From: Spirometra erinaceieuropaei
Lineage: Eukaryota; Platyhelminthes; Cestoda; Diphyllobothriidea; Diphyllobothriidae
NCBI GenBank assembly: GCA_902702965.1
Contig: CACRXP010000141.1
Span: 1,063,710 to 1,127,709, forward strand
Length of the DNA: 64,000 nucleotides
Reading direction: 5' to 3'
This document shows positions 11,055 to 23,080 of the stretch, one piece after another. The notes under the pieces are model-generated. The model was not told where the DNA came from, searched no databases, and was given only the letters and a program-made list of their open reading frames with translations. The first letter of the stretch is position 1; every line of letters begins with the position of its first letter. The position numbers were made by a program, and so were the translations under genes.

Positions 11055-11465
11055 TGGGTAGTGCGATATGAAATGTTCACTGAAATTCTGAAATGCGTTT
11101 TCGACTCGAAAACATCAATTAAATAGGGTTATAATATTAATCACCGTTCAGCATAATCCCATGATGATTTAATTACTTCAGGAACGAACTTTTTGCGGCC
11201 GTCTGCGAAAACCACACTCTGTAAAAAGTGAATATTTAAGAAGCACGATTTTTCCATTGATTTTCGATGCCCTCATAAATTCAAATATATCTAGTAGAAA
11301 AAGTGCATGAAAATATTCATTTATCTACTGGTTCGATTGGAAATGACGTCCTCTTAAAATCTCATAATTAGAAACTTTTTCAAAATCGACTAATACCCTT
11401 TCTTCAAGTATAAAAACGCATTTCAAAATTTTGGTCAACATATCATCAGTTAACACACCCACTGT
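11055..11465. mobile_element. MITE-A/B-type element, internally deleted
   Basis: The left end TAGTGCGATATGAAATG and right end ...CAGTTAACACACCCACTGTA are inverted relatives. Most of the core and right arm is missing, leaving about 410 bp. Confidence 0.65.
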
Positions 11466-11649
11466 ACCGTACATGACAACAAAGGTACTCCTTAAAAGCC
11501 AAGATACGCGTGTTTCGCTGAAGTTCATCAGCCAGAGCAGAGAAAGCGCGTTTTATTCAAAAACTGCCAACAGTCAGTCAGCAATATATGCATGAGGTAT
11601 AAAGATGTTCTTACGAATTTCACGGCACTTCATGAGCAACAGTAGATGA

Positions 11650-12035
11650 TCTGTCTTGCGAGGTGTTAACAGAAATGTTGGAAGGTGTTTTCAATTCGAA
11701 GAAACTACTTAAATAAATGGGGTGGTAATATCAATTACCGTGGAGCATAACCCCAAGATATTTCACCCACGTCAGGATACCGACTTTAGAACGACCTTGT
11801 TGTCAGCCGTCTGTAAAAACTACACCCTGCGAAACACGAGTATTTAAGTAGCATGCACTTTCACCATTTATTTTTGTTGACCCTATTTCACAGAAAGCGT
11901 GCACAAAGACATTCTTTCTTGCGCTCATTTGGCAGCAAATTCCGTCTTCTCAAAACATTATATTCGAAAAACGGCAGTTTTTGGTCTTAAGATGCTTTTT
12001 TATTTACCGAATAATTTTGAACCCGACCTGTTGAC
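11650..12035. mobile_element. MITE-A/B-type left half, highly diverged
   Basis: Arm words typical of the family appear in order: AGTATTTAAGTAGCATGCAC, then GACCCTATTTCACAG, then CCGAATAATTTTGAACCCGACC. The right half is absent. Confidence 0.5.
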
Positions 12036-12625
12036 CAAGGCAGCCAGTCTTTGTCAGTAAACGACTGTTTGACTCTAAGGAACGACGAAGTCCACTACGT
12101 ACCCACGGGGCGGGCGCAGCATCGGTGACACGTGCACGAATTAGTTCGTAGTAGGCCGGACTTGCACAGTCTCTATCGCACTCTCCCATGCCGCATCCAC
12201 GTCGCTGCGGCAGCAGACAGTGTCAAGACGGCAGCAGGTAGGCACGAATGTGCTGTCTGTGAAGGCCAGACAACCCGTTTACGCGTACCACACACAGGAC
12301 CGCATCTTCACTCCAGGCAGACCGCTTTATTGGAAGGGGACTAGGGCCCCGCATCATTCACAGTATGAAACGGCCATTGTGGCCTGGCTACCACATGTGA
12401 GAAGGGCAGACTTGACTCCTCATTTGGTAACCTTTGCAGCCGCGACTGTTAGCAAGTCCTGATGGATTTAGGTGCACCAAATTTATTGTGATGAGGAATA
12501 CGCTGATTTGCCTTGAAGACGGAGTCCCCACATTCGACCTCATCCTCGCGCGTCCCTCTCCCGTACACCAGTTGACTGCCCGAGCGGCGGTCATGCGCGC
12601 AGTGACTGGCGCGACATGAGCCCAC
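12036..12625. repeat. S3 fragment plus F6 repeat
   Basis: 12110-12195 resembles part of S3 (GCACGAATTAGTTCGTAG). 12275-12620 (F6) has TACCACACACAGGACC and GCACCAAATTTATTGTGATG. Diverged relatives occur at 34225-34600 (CCAAACTTATTATTAGTGAG) and 57600-58160. I see no coding capacity shared between the copies. Confidence 0.5.
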
Positions 12626-12650
12626 GTCTATAGTATGCCACTCACACGTA

Positions 12651-14040
12651 CAGTACGTAACCTATCTCATGAAATCTGATAACGGAAACTGATACGATAA
12701 TTTCCTGACGTCTTTAATGTTGCGCATTTTGTTCGCCCATCCACAGCCTTCAATGAAATGTCCTTTTCTTGTGCAGAAATTGTGTTTACATAATTATATA
12801 AAGTAAAATATCAGTAAAATTTAGCGAAAATGGACGTTGGAGTATTTTTGTGCAATTTCCTATGCCAATACATGTCCTAGACTCCGGTTACGCATCTGAG
12901 AGACTTTTTCATTGAAAGGATATTAATTTGCCCGCGAGAGTTTTAATAAACAGATTTAGCCGAACCTGAAAATTTATTTTATGTCCGATGTTAACCGTGG
13001 TAACTAACCTGCTAACACAAAGGCTATTTTAAGAAAACCAGGAGTTTTATCAATTCTTTAATGTTAAAATAGTAGATCTGTGCGATTTGGTGCCCTTAAG
13101 TGCAGTAATAACGCAGATAGATATTCCTTCGTTTAAATGGGCTGAAATTGTTTTGCCATTTGGAAAATTCGACCTGATGTCACATAAATGCCCACCATCG
13201 AATGGTCATTTCTAGTTTTGAACGTATGAAACACTACTTGTCGTGTAGTTTCGTTTCTGCGCACACCTTATTCAGAAATAGAACGAGCAAAACATTAAAA
13301 GCTTCAGCAAAATATCAGTATTTATATGGGCGTTCTAGCATGCATTCATAATCGAAGAACAGAGACTAAAAATGAACAAAAACAGTGAAAATGGCCTCAG
13401 TTTAGAGAAAAGCATGATCTTACGCTTACGGTAGAAAAATATTAGTATTGTTTAGGATCGTAAGAGAAACGGCCACAAGTGTCGAATTTTTACTTGGCCT
13501 CACCGTGCAAAAATGCAAAGTACACAGAGATCCGTCAACGGAGTGCAGTAATAAAGCACTTATTAAAGAGGTAACTTATTAAGGAAAGTTTTCTCATTGA
13601 TCGGAGGTAGATTCATTGTTGAATTTCGTTGTGGACAGCCAATTTTCCCGAAGATGAAGTTTGATGTTTGAATAAGTTTACACATACGACCCAAACGACC
13701 ATCTTTGTGAAAGGGAGCGCCCGAACACTCACTAGTCCGGTAAATGCCCTCAAGAATAATCTTATTTTAAAGTTCTTAAGAGACAGTTAATTCAGAATCT
13801 GTCTTTATGGACGATCTGAAACTCAGCATAATCCAAAACGAACGAAAAGTGTAAAGTAATTTAAAGGAAGGAAAGTTCTCTCTAAAAACACACAATTGTA
13901 TGTTTACGCTCACACCTGTCAGTTCTATTTAAATTTATTAGGCACCGATCGGCCTCATGGCATGTCACTGGAATGATCAGGCATGTTCTACTTAGTGGGG
14001 CCGGTCTATCCTTTGTTCAGTGTGGGACGATTTTCCGCTA
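12651..14040. mobile_element. MITE-C, 3' part replaced or lost
   Basis: It begins CAGTACGTAACCTATCTCATG just after TA. The interior is AT-rich and non-coding. It includes AGAGGTAACTTATTAAGG, TTCGTTGTGGACAGCC and TGTATGTTTACGCTCAC, which recur in the copies at 14.0, 22.1, 23.1 and 54.5 kb. The sequence leaves the family at about 13960, before the right TIR. Confidence 0.7.
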
Positions 14041-14043
14041 CTA

Positions 14044-15125
14044 CAGTACGTGACCTACCCCATGAAACTGATGTGAGAATTTTCGGACGTCTTAAATGTT
14101 GTGCATTTTGTTTGCTTATCCAGGCTCTTCCAGGAAACGTCCTTTTCTGATGCAGAGATTAGGTTCACTTAATTTTGTCAAAAAATGTTCAGAAATTTGA
14201 GCGGAAATGGACGTTGCGGTACAATTAGCAGTATTAAATCACCTCTTAAAGAGGTAACTTATGAGAGAAAATTTTCTAATTGATCGACGGCATATTGGTT
14301 GCTGACTTTCGTTGTGGACAGCCATTTTGTTCGGAAAGGAAGTTTCACGCTTTAATGAATCTTCTAATGAGAACCAGACGACCTCTTATGTGAACAAGAA
14401 CGCCAAACACTCGCTAATTTAGTACATGCCTTCAAGAAGTATCTCATTGTAACAGACACACAGTATGGGTGATCGGATGAAAATACTGAAAATCATGAAG
14501 TTTCAGCAATATATCAATAACGATCTGAAACTCGACGCAGTCTAAAACGAAAGAAAAGTGCAAATAAATTTAACAGAAAAAAAGTTCTTTTTATAAACAC
14601 GAAATGGTATGTTTACGATCACGCCTGCCAATTCTGCTTAAATTTATTAGTCACCGATCGGCATGGTAGCATATGATTTTATGGAAACTTTTGTTTCAAC
14701 CGACGTCACCGTCGGTGAAACCATGCAAAATCTCGTTTCTCTTGTTGAACCGCATCTCATTCAACTCACACGTGTTAAAAATACTACGAATCCCAGGAAA
14801 ACTGTTTTGGAATCTATACTCGGAATGCAGACTTTCGACAAACCGTCATATATGAAATTACACTAATTCTTAAAGGATATTTTAGTGTAAACTTCATTAA
14901 ACCACTATCTTTAGACGTTATTCTGTTTTTGCTTTCATGATTTCGCAGTTTTTTGCATGGCAAGACATTCTGTATATCTTAAAACAGAGTTTGCTAAATT
15001 ACAACCATATTTGACCTTTTCGGGATTTTGCGCTTTTCCAAAAAGTCGAAAGTTTAAATCAGCGCAACACTGAGTTTATTATTTCTTTTCTGTTATTAAA
15101 TCTTTTAAAGTTGCATTTTATTAAC
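14044..15125. mobile_element. MITE-C, internally deleted, right end lost
   Basis: It starts CAGTACGTGACCTACCCCATG. Relative to 12651 it lacks roughly 600 bp of left interior, then matches the right interior (TCTTAAAGAGGTAACTTATG onward). A 67-codon frame at 14663-14866 is matched in position by frames at 22537-22758 and 54892-55098 in other copies. The three share weak similarity (NTTNPRKTVLES, NTANPWDIVLE and ELANFRETVLES). The right TIR is replaced by MITE-B sequence. Confidence 0.65.
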
Positions 15126-15129
15126 ATAT

Positions 15130-15400
15130 ATATTGGATTCATGATTTGGTGTTGAATTCAAAGGACCATTGAAAATCAATGTGAAAAGCACATACTGCGT
15201 AAGTAGTCATTTTTTGCCGCAGTTTCTACAGGAGCTTGAAAATGAATGCATTCAAGATCCGACATCCTGCCGAGTCCAAAATATTATAAGATTATATCAC
15301 AAGATAAGTAATATTACAACCCCACCTAAGTAATCCTTCCAAATCGAAAATACACTTCAGAATTCTGGTCAACATTCCATGAGATCGGTCACTCGCTGTA
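15130..15400. mobile_element. MITE-B right-half fragment
   Basis: It contains GCGTAAGTAGTCATTTTTTG, CCGACATCCTGCCGAGTCC and a right end GAGATCGGTCACTCGCTGTA, as in the full MITE-B copies. Confidence 0.7.
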
Positions 15401-15402
15401 CG

Positions 15403-16135
15403 CTCTGTAAAAAGACTTCTTAAATAATATGATTTTTCTCATTTACTTTCAATGTCCTTATAAAGTCAAATATACCCTGGTAGAAAACATGCATAAAGTA
15501 ATCCATTCTTTTGGTCATTTAATAGACAATTACGTCTTCTTAGAATTTTTTACTTGAAGTAAGGTTATAATCCGGTTTTAAAGCCGATCCGCCGTTACAC
15601 TTGCATTCAGGGTTTACAGTTTACAAACTGTGTATTGGTCATGTACGGAAAATCGCACATTTCTAGACTTTCCTCTGAGGAGGCCGTCTGGGGTTTATAA
15701 AATTTAACGAGAGATCTGATAAAAATTGTAAACTTTACAAGCATTATTGGTAAATGCAGAGACACGATGTACTATAAATGGCCATTTCAGGATCTTAAAA
15801 ATCTCATAATTAGAAACTTTTTAAAAACCGGATTATAACTTTACTTTATGCATAAAATTCTAAGAAGACATCATTTTCTATTAACTCACCAAAAGAATGA
15901 GATAGTTTGTGCATGCTTTCCACGACGTATATTTTAATTTTGTAAGGACAATGAAAATCAGTGAGAAAAAATCACACTGATTAAGTAATCCTTTTTAGAG
16001 AGTGTACGTTTTGCAGGCGGCCAGAAGGAAGTTCATTCAAAAGCCGGCATCCAGAGGTAACTGGATCATTATATACACAAGCTGCATAGTAATTAATCTT
16101 ACGATACTACTTAAGCAATTTTTTCGAGTCGAGAC
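15403..16135. mobile_element. MITE-A, left TIR missing
   Basis: It picks up MITE-A at the arm word CTCTGTAAAAAGACTTCTTA and runs through the core (GCCGTTACACTTGCATTCAG) into the right arm, stopping before the terminal repeat. It abuts a MITE-B half directly, suggesting recombination between the two related elements. Confidence 0.65.
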
Positions 16136-16559
16136 GCCACAGACAGTTCACAGTCCACCGCACAGTGATTTCTGGCATCTAAATAATCTGAGCTGCCGGT
16201 GCACCGCTGTGTTTCACAGGCGGTTTTATCAGGTGTCCGTCTTTTTTTATTCACTTGCCTATAGGATCAAGGCCACAGTGCTGTTATAAAGACCAATTTC
16301 AAAGGAGTGGATAATTCACCTCGAGGAAGGATTTTCACCAATCAGGTGTCGGTGCATGCTTATTCCGTTGCGCCTCGGGGCTCGGTCACAGGCAGGCAGT
16401 TACATAACAATGGGAAAATATATATAAAGAAAGGGGATAGCGACAAAAACACGGCAGACTGGGATGAGCATCTCCGAATTGTAAACCGCCACCATTTAGT
16501 AACAACCAACTCCCCATCTGTTTAACCTGGGAGTAGACTCTAGCCACTGCGTGCTAGGT
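16136..16559. other. Unassigned stretch
   Basis: No feature recognised. Short plus-strand frames (95 and 72 codons) show no domain. Confidence 0.35.
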
Positions 16560-16860
16560 AGTTCACCTACCCACGGGCTCGTTGTCCTCTCGGTTGCGGT
16601 CGGGAATGGGCACTATCTTGGGAGGGACGCTAACCGATCAGGTTGCGGGATCTGTCTCCCCTGCTATACCTCGGGACTCAATCTATAGGCCTTGAAGGCA
16701 GTCGCCTAGCGACGAGAGATGTATGCAGCATGTATGTATGCAGCATGCAGTATGTATGTACTGACAAAGAACTGGCCATCTTAGGTTTTCCTGCCTTTTT
16801 CGGTACTCAATTCCGCACGATTACTGGTCGTCACGCGACCTCTGGATTGGTCGGCTAGGT
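16560..16860. repeat. S2 fragment and short ATGTATGC-type repeats
   Basis: 16560-16640 carries an S2 head in reverse orientation (GGGCTCGTTGTCCTCTCGG). 16717-16760 has imperfect repeats of ATGTATGCAGC and ATGTATGTA. Confidence 0.45.
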
Positions 16861-16909
16861 ACGAAGAGAACGGCATTGACCGACGAATGCCCTCCCACCA
16901 CAACTAATA

Positions 16910-17901
16910 CAGTAGGTGGGCTACCCCATGAAATGTCAACCGAAATTTCGAAATGCGTTCTCCTATCGAAAAGATTAATTGAATAGGGTTTTAAAACTAA
17001 TCATCATGCAGCATAATTCTATAACAATTCATTTACCTCAGGATGCCGGATTTCGAAAGTACTTCTTACCGGCTGCAGGCAAAAACTAAACTCTGTAAAA
17101 AATGACAACTTAAGTAGCATGTAGTCTTCTCATTGCCTTTCTATGCCCTTGAAACTTCAATTATATTTCATAGAAAACATGCATAAAAATATTCTTGGTT
17201 TTGCTTATTCGGTAGAAAATTACATCTTCGAATTTTATACTCGAAAGAAGAGTATAATTCACTTTCCAAAAACTCTTCTCATTCCTGAATAATTTTGAAC
17301 CTCGATCTGCCGTTACACTTGCATTCGGGGTTTCCAAACTACAAGTCGTATATTTTCCGCGTACAGAAAACCATGCATTTATCTACGGTATTAAGAGGAA
17401 ACCATATGGAGTTCATAAAATTTAGCAGTGGAGTTGAACCATATTGTTAACTGTACAAGCCACATTAGTGAATGCAGAGACATGACGTTTTATGAACGGT
17501 CATTTCACCGTATTAAAAACTCCATAATTAGAAACTTCGTTAAAACCCGATTTTACCCCTCGGTCGAGTATAAAACTGGAGGAAGACTTAACGTTCTAAC
17601 GAATGAGCAAAAAAAGGATATTTTTATGCATGTTTTCTACGAAATAAAATTGCATTTTTTAAGGGCGACGAAAATCAAGGAGAAAAAGTGCATGCTAATT
17701 AAGAACTCATTTTTTCAGGGTGTGGTTTTTGCATGTGGCCGGAAAGATGTTGGTTCGAAAGCCAGAATCCTGAGGTAATTGATTTATTATAGAATTATGC
17801 TGCATTATGCGTTGTTCTACGACACTATTTAATTAGTCTTTTCGAAGAGAAAACACATTTCGGAATTTCGGTTGGCATTTCATGAGTTAGCCCACCTACT
17901 G
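16910..17901. mobile_element. MITE-A, complete reference copy
   Basis: It is flanked by TA on both sides (16908-16909 and 17902-17903). It begins CAGTAGGTGGGCTACCCCATG and ends GAGTTAGCCCACCTACTG. The arms of roughly 365 bp each (about 16910-17275 and 17535-17901) are imperfectly complementary around a core of about 260 bp, so a single strand can fold into a long hairpin. A 116-codon frame at 17428-17778 lies inside and is not conserved in other copies. The CAGT ends and TA duplication fit Tc1/mariner mobilisation in trans; no transposase is present. Confidence 0.88.
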
Positions 17902-17903
17902 TA

Positions 17904-18354
17904 TACCCAGTCACAACTGACAGAACAACAGACCCTAAGTAGCAGTGCCTGCAGTTGATTATACACATCTTACTCGAGAGCATTATGCTTGAATCCACAC
18001 AACTTTCTGTACGCCAGCAACTGGTCGACCACTACTTCAAGTTTTTCGCACTGATAGTCGTCTTTCGTTCAAATGGCGATTATATATCTTGTCTTTGTGA
18101 AGGCCTCGCGATGTACACAGTAGTTTTACTCCTTTCAAAATCCAACCTTCTTTTACCGGTATTGATCAGTCTGTATTCAGGCGTTGAGTCTCTCATACCC
18201 GCAGAGTTTACCCTACCAAGGTGAGCCATCTGTCTGCTGCGAGTAATATTATTCCAAACTAGTACTGTTTGAAGTGGATGTTTGATAAAGTAAAGCCTTT
18301 TTAAATTTCTTCGTATAGTTGATTGTCAAGTCGTTTTTGCTTATTGGATTGCCC
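17904..18354. other. Unassigned stretch
   Basis: An 89-codon plus-strand frame (17955-18224) has leucine-rich stretches but no recognised domain. No other signal. Confidence 0.3.
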
Positions 18355-18765
18355 CAAGATTCGTGAGCTGCTGTTGATCAGCAAACCACGGTCCTGCACC
18401 CTGATGTGCGCTGGCAGTTCTTCGGCATCTGGTTTTTTGACAGTGGATGCGTTTGCACTCCCGCTGAGTATACAGCTTGTGTGCTTGGCTGGCCAGTTAT
18501 CCACGTCTTTTCTGTTGTTGCTGTTGTTGTTGTTGTTGGGCAAGGGTTTTTTGTGAACCAGGAGCCGTGCCATCCAGCTGCCCTCCTCAGGTCCTCTTGG
18601 CTCTGTCTTGACACTGGGTTCAGGTGGGGAGGAGGAGAGGGTGAGAAAGATACTGCGAAAGACTGCTATCACTATGGACGAATTCACGCGAAAGTCGTCG
18701 TGCCTGCTTCACCTTGCTGCTCAGCGCACGGTGAGTGTCGTCAGAAACGGCGGTTGAACTATCAA
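18355..18765 (-). mobile_element. S3 repeat with CAA tract
   Basis: On the minus strand the order is: S3 head (about 18640-18765), the central block around AGTGTCAAGACAGAGCC, a CAA-type trinucleotide tract (18516-18540), then a distal block with CTGTATACTCAGCGGGAG. The distal block matches 28740-28870. Confidence 0.7.
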
Positions 18766-18769
18766 GGTT

Positions 18770-18870
18770 CGATGACAAAAGAGCCCGTGTATGAATCCCA
18801 GGTCATCAGGACCCTGGCGTGGCTGGCTGACGATGTCCAATAAGCCTGAAACGACCATTCTAGTTTCCCT
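18770..18870 (+). mobile_element. S2 SINE fragment
   Basis: Short S2 words: AAAGAGCCCGTG, GGCTGGCTGACGATG, AATAAGCCTGAAACG. Most of the tRNA part is gone. Confidence 0.5.
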
Positions 18871-19620
18871 TATCTCTGTCCGTGTACTCTTTCCCGCAAG
18901 CCACCTCCGTCGATGAATCACCCCCAAATAGCCTGCAACCTCTAAAACTTGCAATCGCTAGGCCCCCATTTTACTCTGTGCTGATACGGTACCCAAAAGT
19001 TGACGGCTGTCTTGTATCTAGGGCAGTACAGTCAACAAACACCTGACTATCAACTCGACAAACAAAGCATCGGCACCTTGCTGTCAAGTTGCACACAAGC
19101 GGGAGTTCCCCACGCACGCAGCTGGTCAAGTCGAGACGCGGACGTTTGAAACGCTGGGAGAGGGGGGGACGTTAGAGGAACTGTGCATTCACGACGAAAT
19201 GGTCGGTTTTTAAATGCCGGACAGAAGGATGGAGGAGTTGGGCGGCCTGGTGCCCCGAGCGTCCCCCTTTTTGGACATTGAGGAAGAAGGCGACATATAT
19301 GTTTGTGAGCTATGGGGGGGGGAGAGGGGGCGAACACATGAGGAGTTATTCTTCTCCTGAATTTGTCTCCGGCTTTTAGGGGGGGGGAGGCCTGTGTGAA
19401 CGCTATATTTTCCCCGGGCTGGGTGAGCCCTGTAAACCTTTGATGTGCAACCGCCTGTATAGGCCCTATGATCGGAACTCCAACACTAAACGGGAATGTC
19501 TAATACCGTCGTGCAATTGGGAAAGATCTGTGAACGCTATTCCCAACAACATTACATAATTCTGATGTTAGCGGACAAAACACGGGCCCTATTGATCATG
19601 TGGAAGGGCCAGTGGGTCAT
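18871..19620. other. Unassigned, G-rich patches
   Basis: G-rich runs lie at about 19160-19170, 19315-19330 and 19380-19388. No gene or repeat is recognised. Confidence 0.35.
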
Positions 19621-20144
19621 ATGTGGTTATGTAGCCCTACCTGAGGTAAACAAACCCCAGCCACCTGTAATACGGGACCGGCGGTAATGGGGCATTTTAC
19701 AGATGGGGCCGGGGAACGCACAGGCGACAAGTTCGAGTCATTTTATGCAAAAGAAAAGCTACTGGAAGCGCGGGCTTCTACTCTGAGTGATCGGGAAATA
19801 GTTGCTCTTACCCCTAACCCTAACCCTGACCATTGACCTTAACCCTAACCCTAAGCCCTTACCTCCCAACCTTAACGCTAGGCCCTAACCCTAATACTTA
19901 GCCGCAGCCCTAAACCCTGACCCTGAAACGTTCAACGCGAAAGGTAGAAGGAGACGACAGGCCGAAAATCAAGAAGGACCATCGGTATTGGGTCAAAAAT
20001 GTACATACCACAACAAAGAAATATGACTGCCAACAGAACACACACCACAACGAACATCAACACCATGCCAGCGTAATCACACCAACTCTTAGTTATTAAG
20101 TAGACAAACAGTACTGTGTCCAACAGGTGCGGCTACATAGTCCC
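19621..20144. mobile_element. TIR element with telomere-like interior (copy 3, reversed)
   Basis: It starts ATGTGGTTATGTAGCCCTAC and ends near GGTGCGGCTACATAGTCC. Its interior order is the reverse of the copies at 1831 and 31309: end block, GGGACCGGCGGTAATGGGG, then a tract of degenerate CCCTAA repeats at 19806-19925. It is longer than the other two because about 200 bp of other DNA lies before the right end. Confidence 0.65.
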
Positions 20145-20159
20145 ACCTTATCGGGCAAG

Positions 20160-20260
20160 TGTACTTTAAATTGCTCGATCAGCAACCGACTCAGATTCAT
20201 CCAGCCTCGTGGCGGTAAATAAGCCCTAAATGGTCATTTCAGCTCCCCTTAGTCTGTACG
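20160..20260 (+). mobile_element. S2 SINE fragment
   Basis: It has CGTGGCGGTAAATAAGCCC and TGGTCATTTCAGCTCCCC, from the S2 body only. Confidence 0.35.
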
Positions 20261-20300
20261 AGTTCTCGATTGGTGAATCTGTGTTCCAGACCTCCATGTA

Positions 20301-23080
20301 CAGTACGTGACCTATCTCATGAAACCTGATGTTGGGAACTAGCGTGAGAATTTTCGTACGTTTTAAAACGTTGCGCCTTTTGCTCGCTTGTCCAGCTTCT
20401 TCAAGGAAATGTCCTTTCCTTGTGCAGGAAATGTGGCCACGTTATTTTACCAAACAAAATGTATATAGATTTGAGCAAAAATGGGCGTTGCGAGTTATTT
20501 GAACAACTTGCTGTGCTAATACTTTTCCTAGACTTCGGTTGAGCGTCTGAGCCTGTTTTTCTTTGACTGGGAACTAATTCACTCTCAGGTATTTTACTAA
20601 AATAACTTTTTGTTCGATATAAACCTTGGGAATCAGTTTGGCAACGCGGGTTCATTTTAAGAGAACCAGACGTTTTATCGATTTTTCTAAGTCAGACCAG
20701 CAGAAACAGTACGTGACCGATCTCATGAAATGTTGACCAAAATTCTCAAATGTGTTTCCGATTAGGAAGGATTACTTAAGTAAGGTTACTATACTGATTA
20801 TCATGCAGCATAACCCTATAACATTTCGGACTTGCCAGGATGTCGGCTTTTGAATGCACTTCTTTTTGACCTCCTGTAAAAACCACACTCGGTAAAAAGT
20901 GACAACGTATTTAGCATGGATTTTTCACATTTATTTTCGATGGTCTTATAAATGCAAATATATTTTATAGGGAACATGCACAAAAACATGCTTTCTTTTG
21001 TTCATTTGATAGGAAATCATATTTTCTTCAGATTTTATGTCCGAATAAAATGTTAATATACGTTTAAAAAACTTTCCTAATTCTCAAATAATTTTCAGCA
21101 TGATCCGCCATTGCATTAGCGTTTGGCGATTTCAGTCTACAAGATACCTGCTTTCCGCGTAAGGAAAATCATATATTTCTCTATGCCTTGGAGAAAATAT
21201 CACATAGAGTTAATGGAATTTTGCAATGGATCCGGATTGTGTTGTGTATTTAATGAAGAGCATTAGTAAATGTACATGTGCGGTCTTGCATGCATGGACG
21301 TCGCACGGTCTTAAAAATCTCACGATTTGAATCTTTTTTAAAACCTAAATACACACTTTTTCGAGCATAAAATATGAAGACAATGTGATTTCCTACCAAA
21401 TGAGCAAAAGGAAGCGTATTTTTGTGTATGTTTTTCTGTAAAATATATTCGAATTTATAAGACCATCGAAAATCAATGTGAAAAATCTATGCTACTTAAG
21501 TAGTCATTTTTTTACCAATTGTGGTTTCTGAAGGAGGTCAAAAAGAAGTGTATTCAAAAGCCGACATCCTGACGAGTCCGAAATGTTATAGGGTTATGCG
21601 GCAGTTTAGTCAGCACAACAACCTCACTTAAGTAATCCTTCCTAATCGGAAACTCATTCCAGAATTTTGGCCAACATTTCATGACATCGGTCACGCACTG
21701 TATGTGTGATTTCATACCCTAAAGTGCAGTAGTAACGTACGCAGTCAATCCTTCGTTTAAGTAGGCCGAAATTGTTTTGCCGTGTAGAAAATTTTGCACA
21801 TATGTAATTTGCAAGTGGAGCGAGCAAAACCCTGACAGCTTCAGCAAAATATCAGTATTTATATGGCCACTTCTCAGTGTACTCATAATTAAAGAACGCA
21901 GCCTAACAGTGAACAAAGATAGCAAAAATGAACGCAGTATAAAGAGAAAGACATGTTCTTACGCTTTCGGTAGAAAAAAATCAGATTTTTTTAGCAACGT
22001 GAAAGAAATGGCAAAGGTTTCACATTTTTTTGGATCCATCGTGCAAAAATACAAAGCACGCAGACATCCTTCAAAGGAATGCAGCCTTGACGCACCCCTT
22101 GAAAAGGTAACTTATTGAAGAAAGTTTTCTAATCTACCAAAAGCACATTCGTTGTTGGCGTTTGTTATGGATGTTCATTTTTCTGACAGTGAGATCCTAT
22201 TTCTGAGTGAGTCTTCAAATGTGGCGCAAGCGACCTTCTACATGAAAAATAACACCCAGGCACTCGCTACTTCGGCAAATGCTTTTAAGAGGTATCTTAA
22301 TTGAAAGGTTTTTACAAGCACATAATGCAGAATTTGTTTTTATGGGCAATCGAATGAAAAACTAGAAAATCATTAGGTATTTAGCGATATTTGAAGTCCG
22401 ATCTGAAACTAACGTAATCCAGAATAAAGCACAAGTGCAAATTAATTTCCCGGAAAAAATCTCTTTATGTACACAAAATGGTATGTTTACGATTATTCCT
22501 GCCAATCCTATCAAAATTTATTAAGTACTGACCCGCTTGGCAACGTGTGTCCTTAGTGAAAATTTTTGTTCCTATGTCGTCTCTAACAGTGCAATCGAGA
22601 AAAATCTCGTTTGCCGTATTGACGTGCGTATAAATGAATTCAAAAGGATAAAGAATACCGCGAATCCTTGGGATATAGTTCTGGAATTTACGCTCATAAT
22701 TTGGGCTGTTTACAAGCCACCATACCTGAAATCACGTTCATTCTCGAGGGATATTTAAATGTAAACTTCATTTAAACACTATTTTTAAACGTTGTGCTAT
22801 TTGTGCCGCCCTATTTAACTAGTGGTTTTTATGGACGTGATTCCTATATCTCAAAAACAAAGGTATGCATAACTGTAGCCATTTTTGACGTTTTCAGGAT
22901 TTTCCGCTCTTGTAAAATCTTGATATTTCCAAAAAACCTAACATTAGCTTTGAGATTTCCTTTTATGTTTTCAACTCCCCTATAGTTGTTATTTCTTAAA
23001 ATAGATATTGGTGTCGGTTCTTGAGTGATTAGCAATCATTCGTAAATCTTAATGCCTTTCATGAGTTAGGTAACGCATTG
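20301..23080. mobile_element. MITE-C, full length, split by MITE-B
   Basis: It begins CAGTACGTGACCTATCTCATG after TA and ends CATGAGTTAGGTAACGCATTG before TA (23081-23082). Positions 20707-21700 are a nested MITE-B. Removing it rejoins sequence that matches the uninterrupted copy at 12651. Net length is about 1.8 kb. No long ORF is present. Confidence 0.8.
20707..21700. mobile_element. MITE-B, complete, nested in MITE-C
   Basis: The left end is CAGTACGTGACCGATCTCATG and the right end CATGACATCGGTCACGCACTG, followed by TA. The arms are imperfectly complementary (TAGCATGGATTTTTCAC against GTGAAAAATCTATGCTA) around a core with GGTCTTGCATGCATGGACG. Confidence 0.85.

Noticed and set aside
18301..18843. 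Frames of 128-145 codons on both strands
   Set aside because: They are translations of an S3 repeat including its trinucleotide tract.
19806..19925. True telomere or chromosome end
   Set aside because: The CCCTAA repeats are irregular, short and internal to an element with inverted ends.
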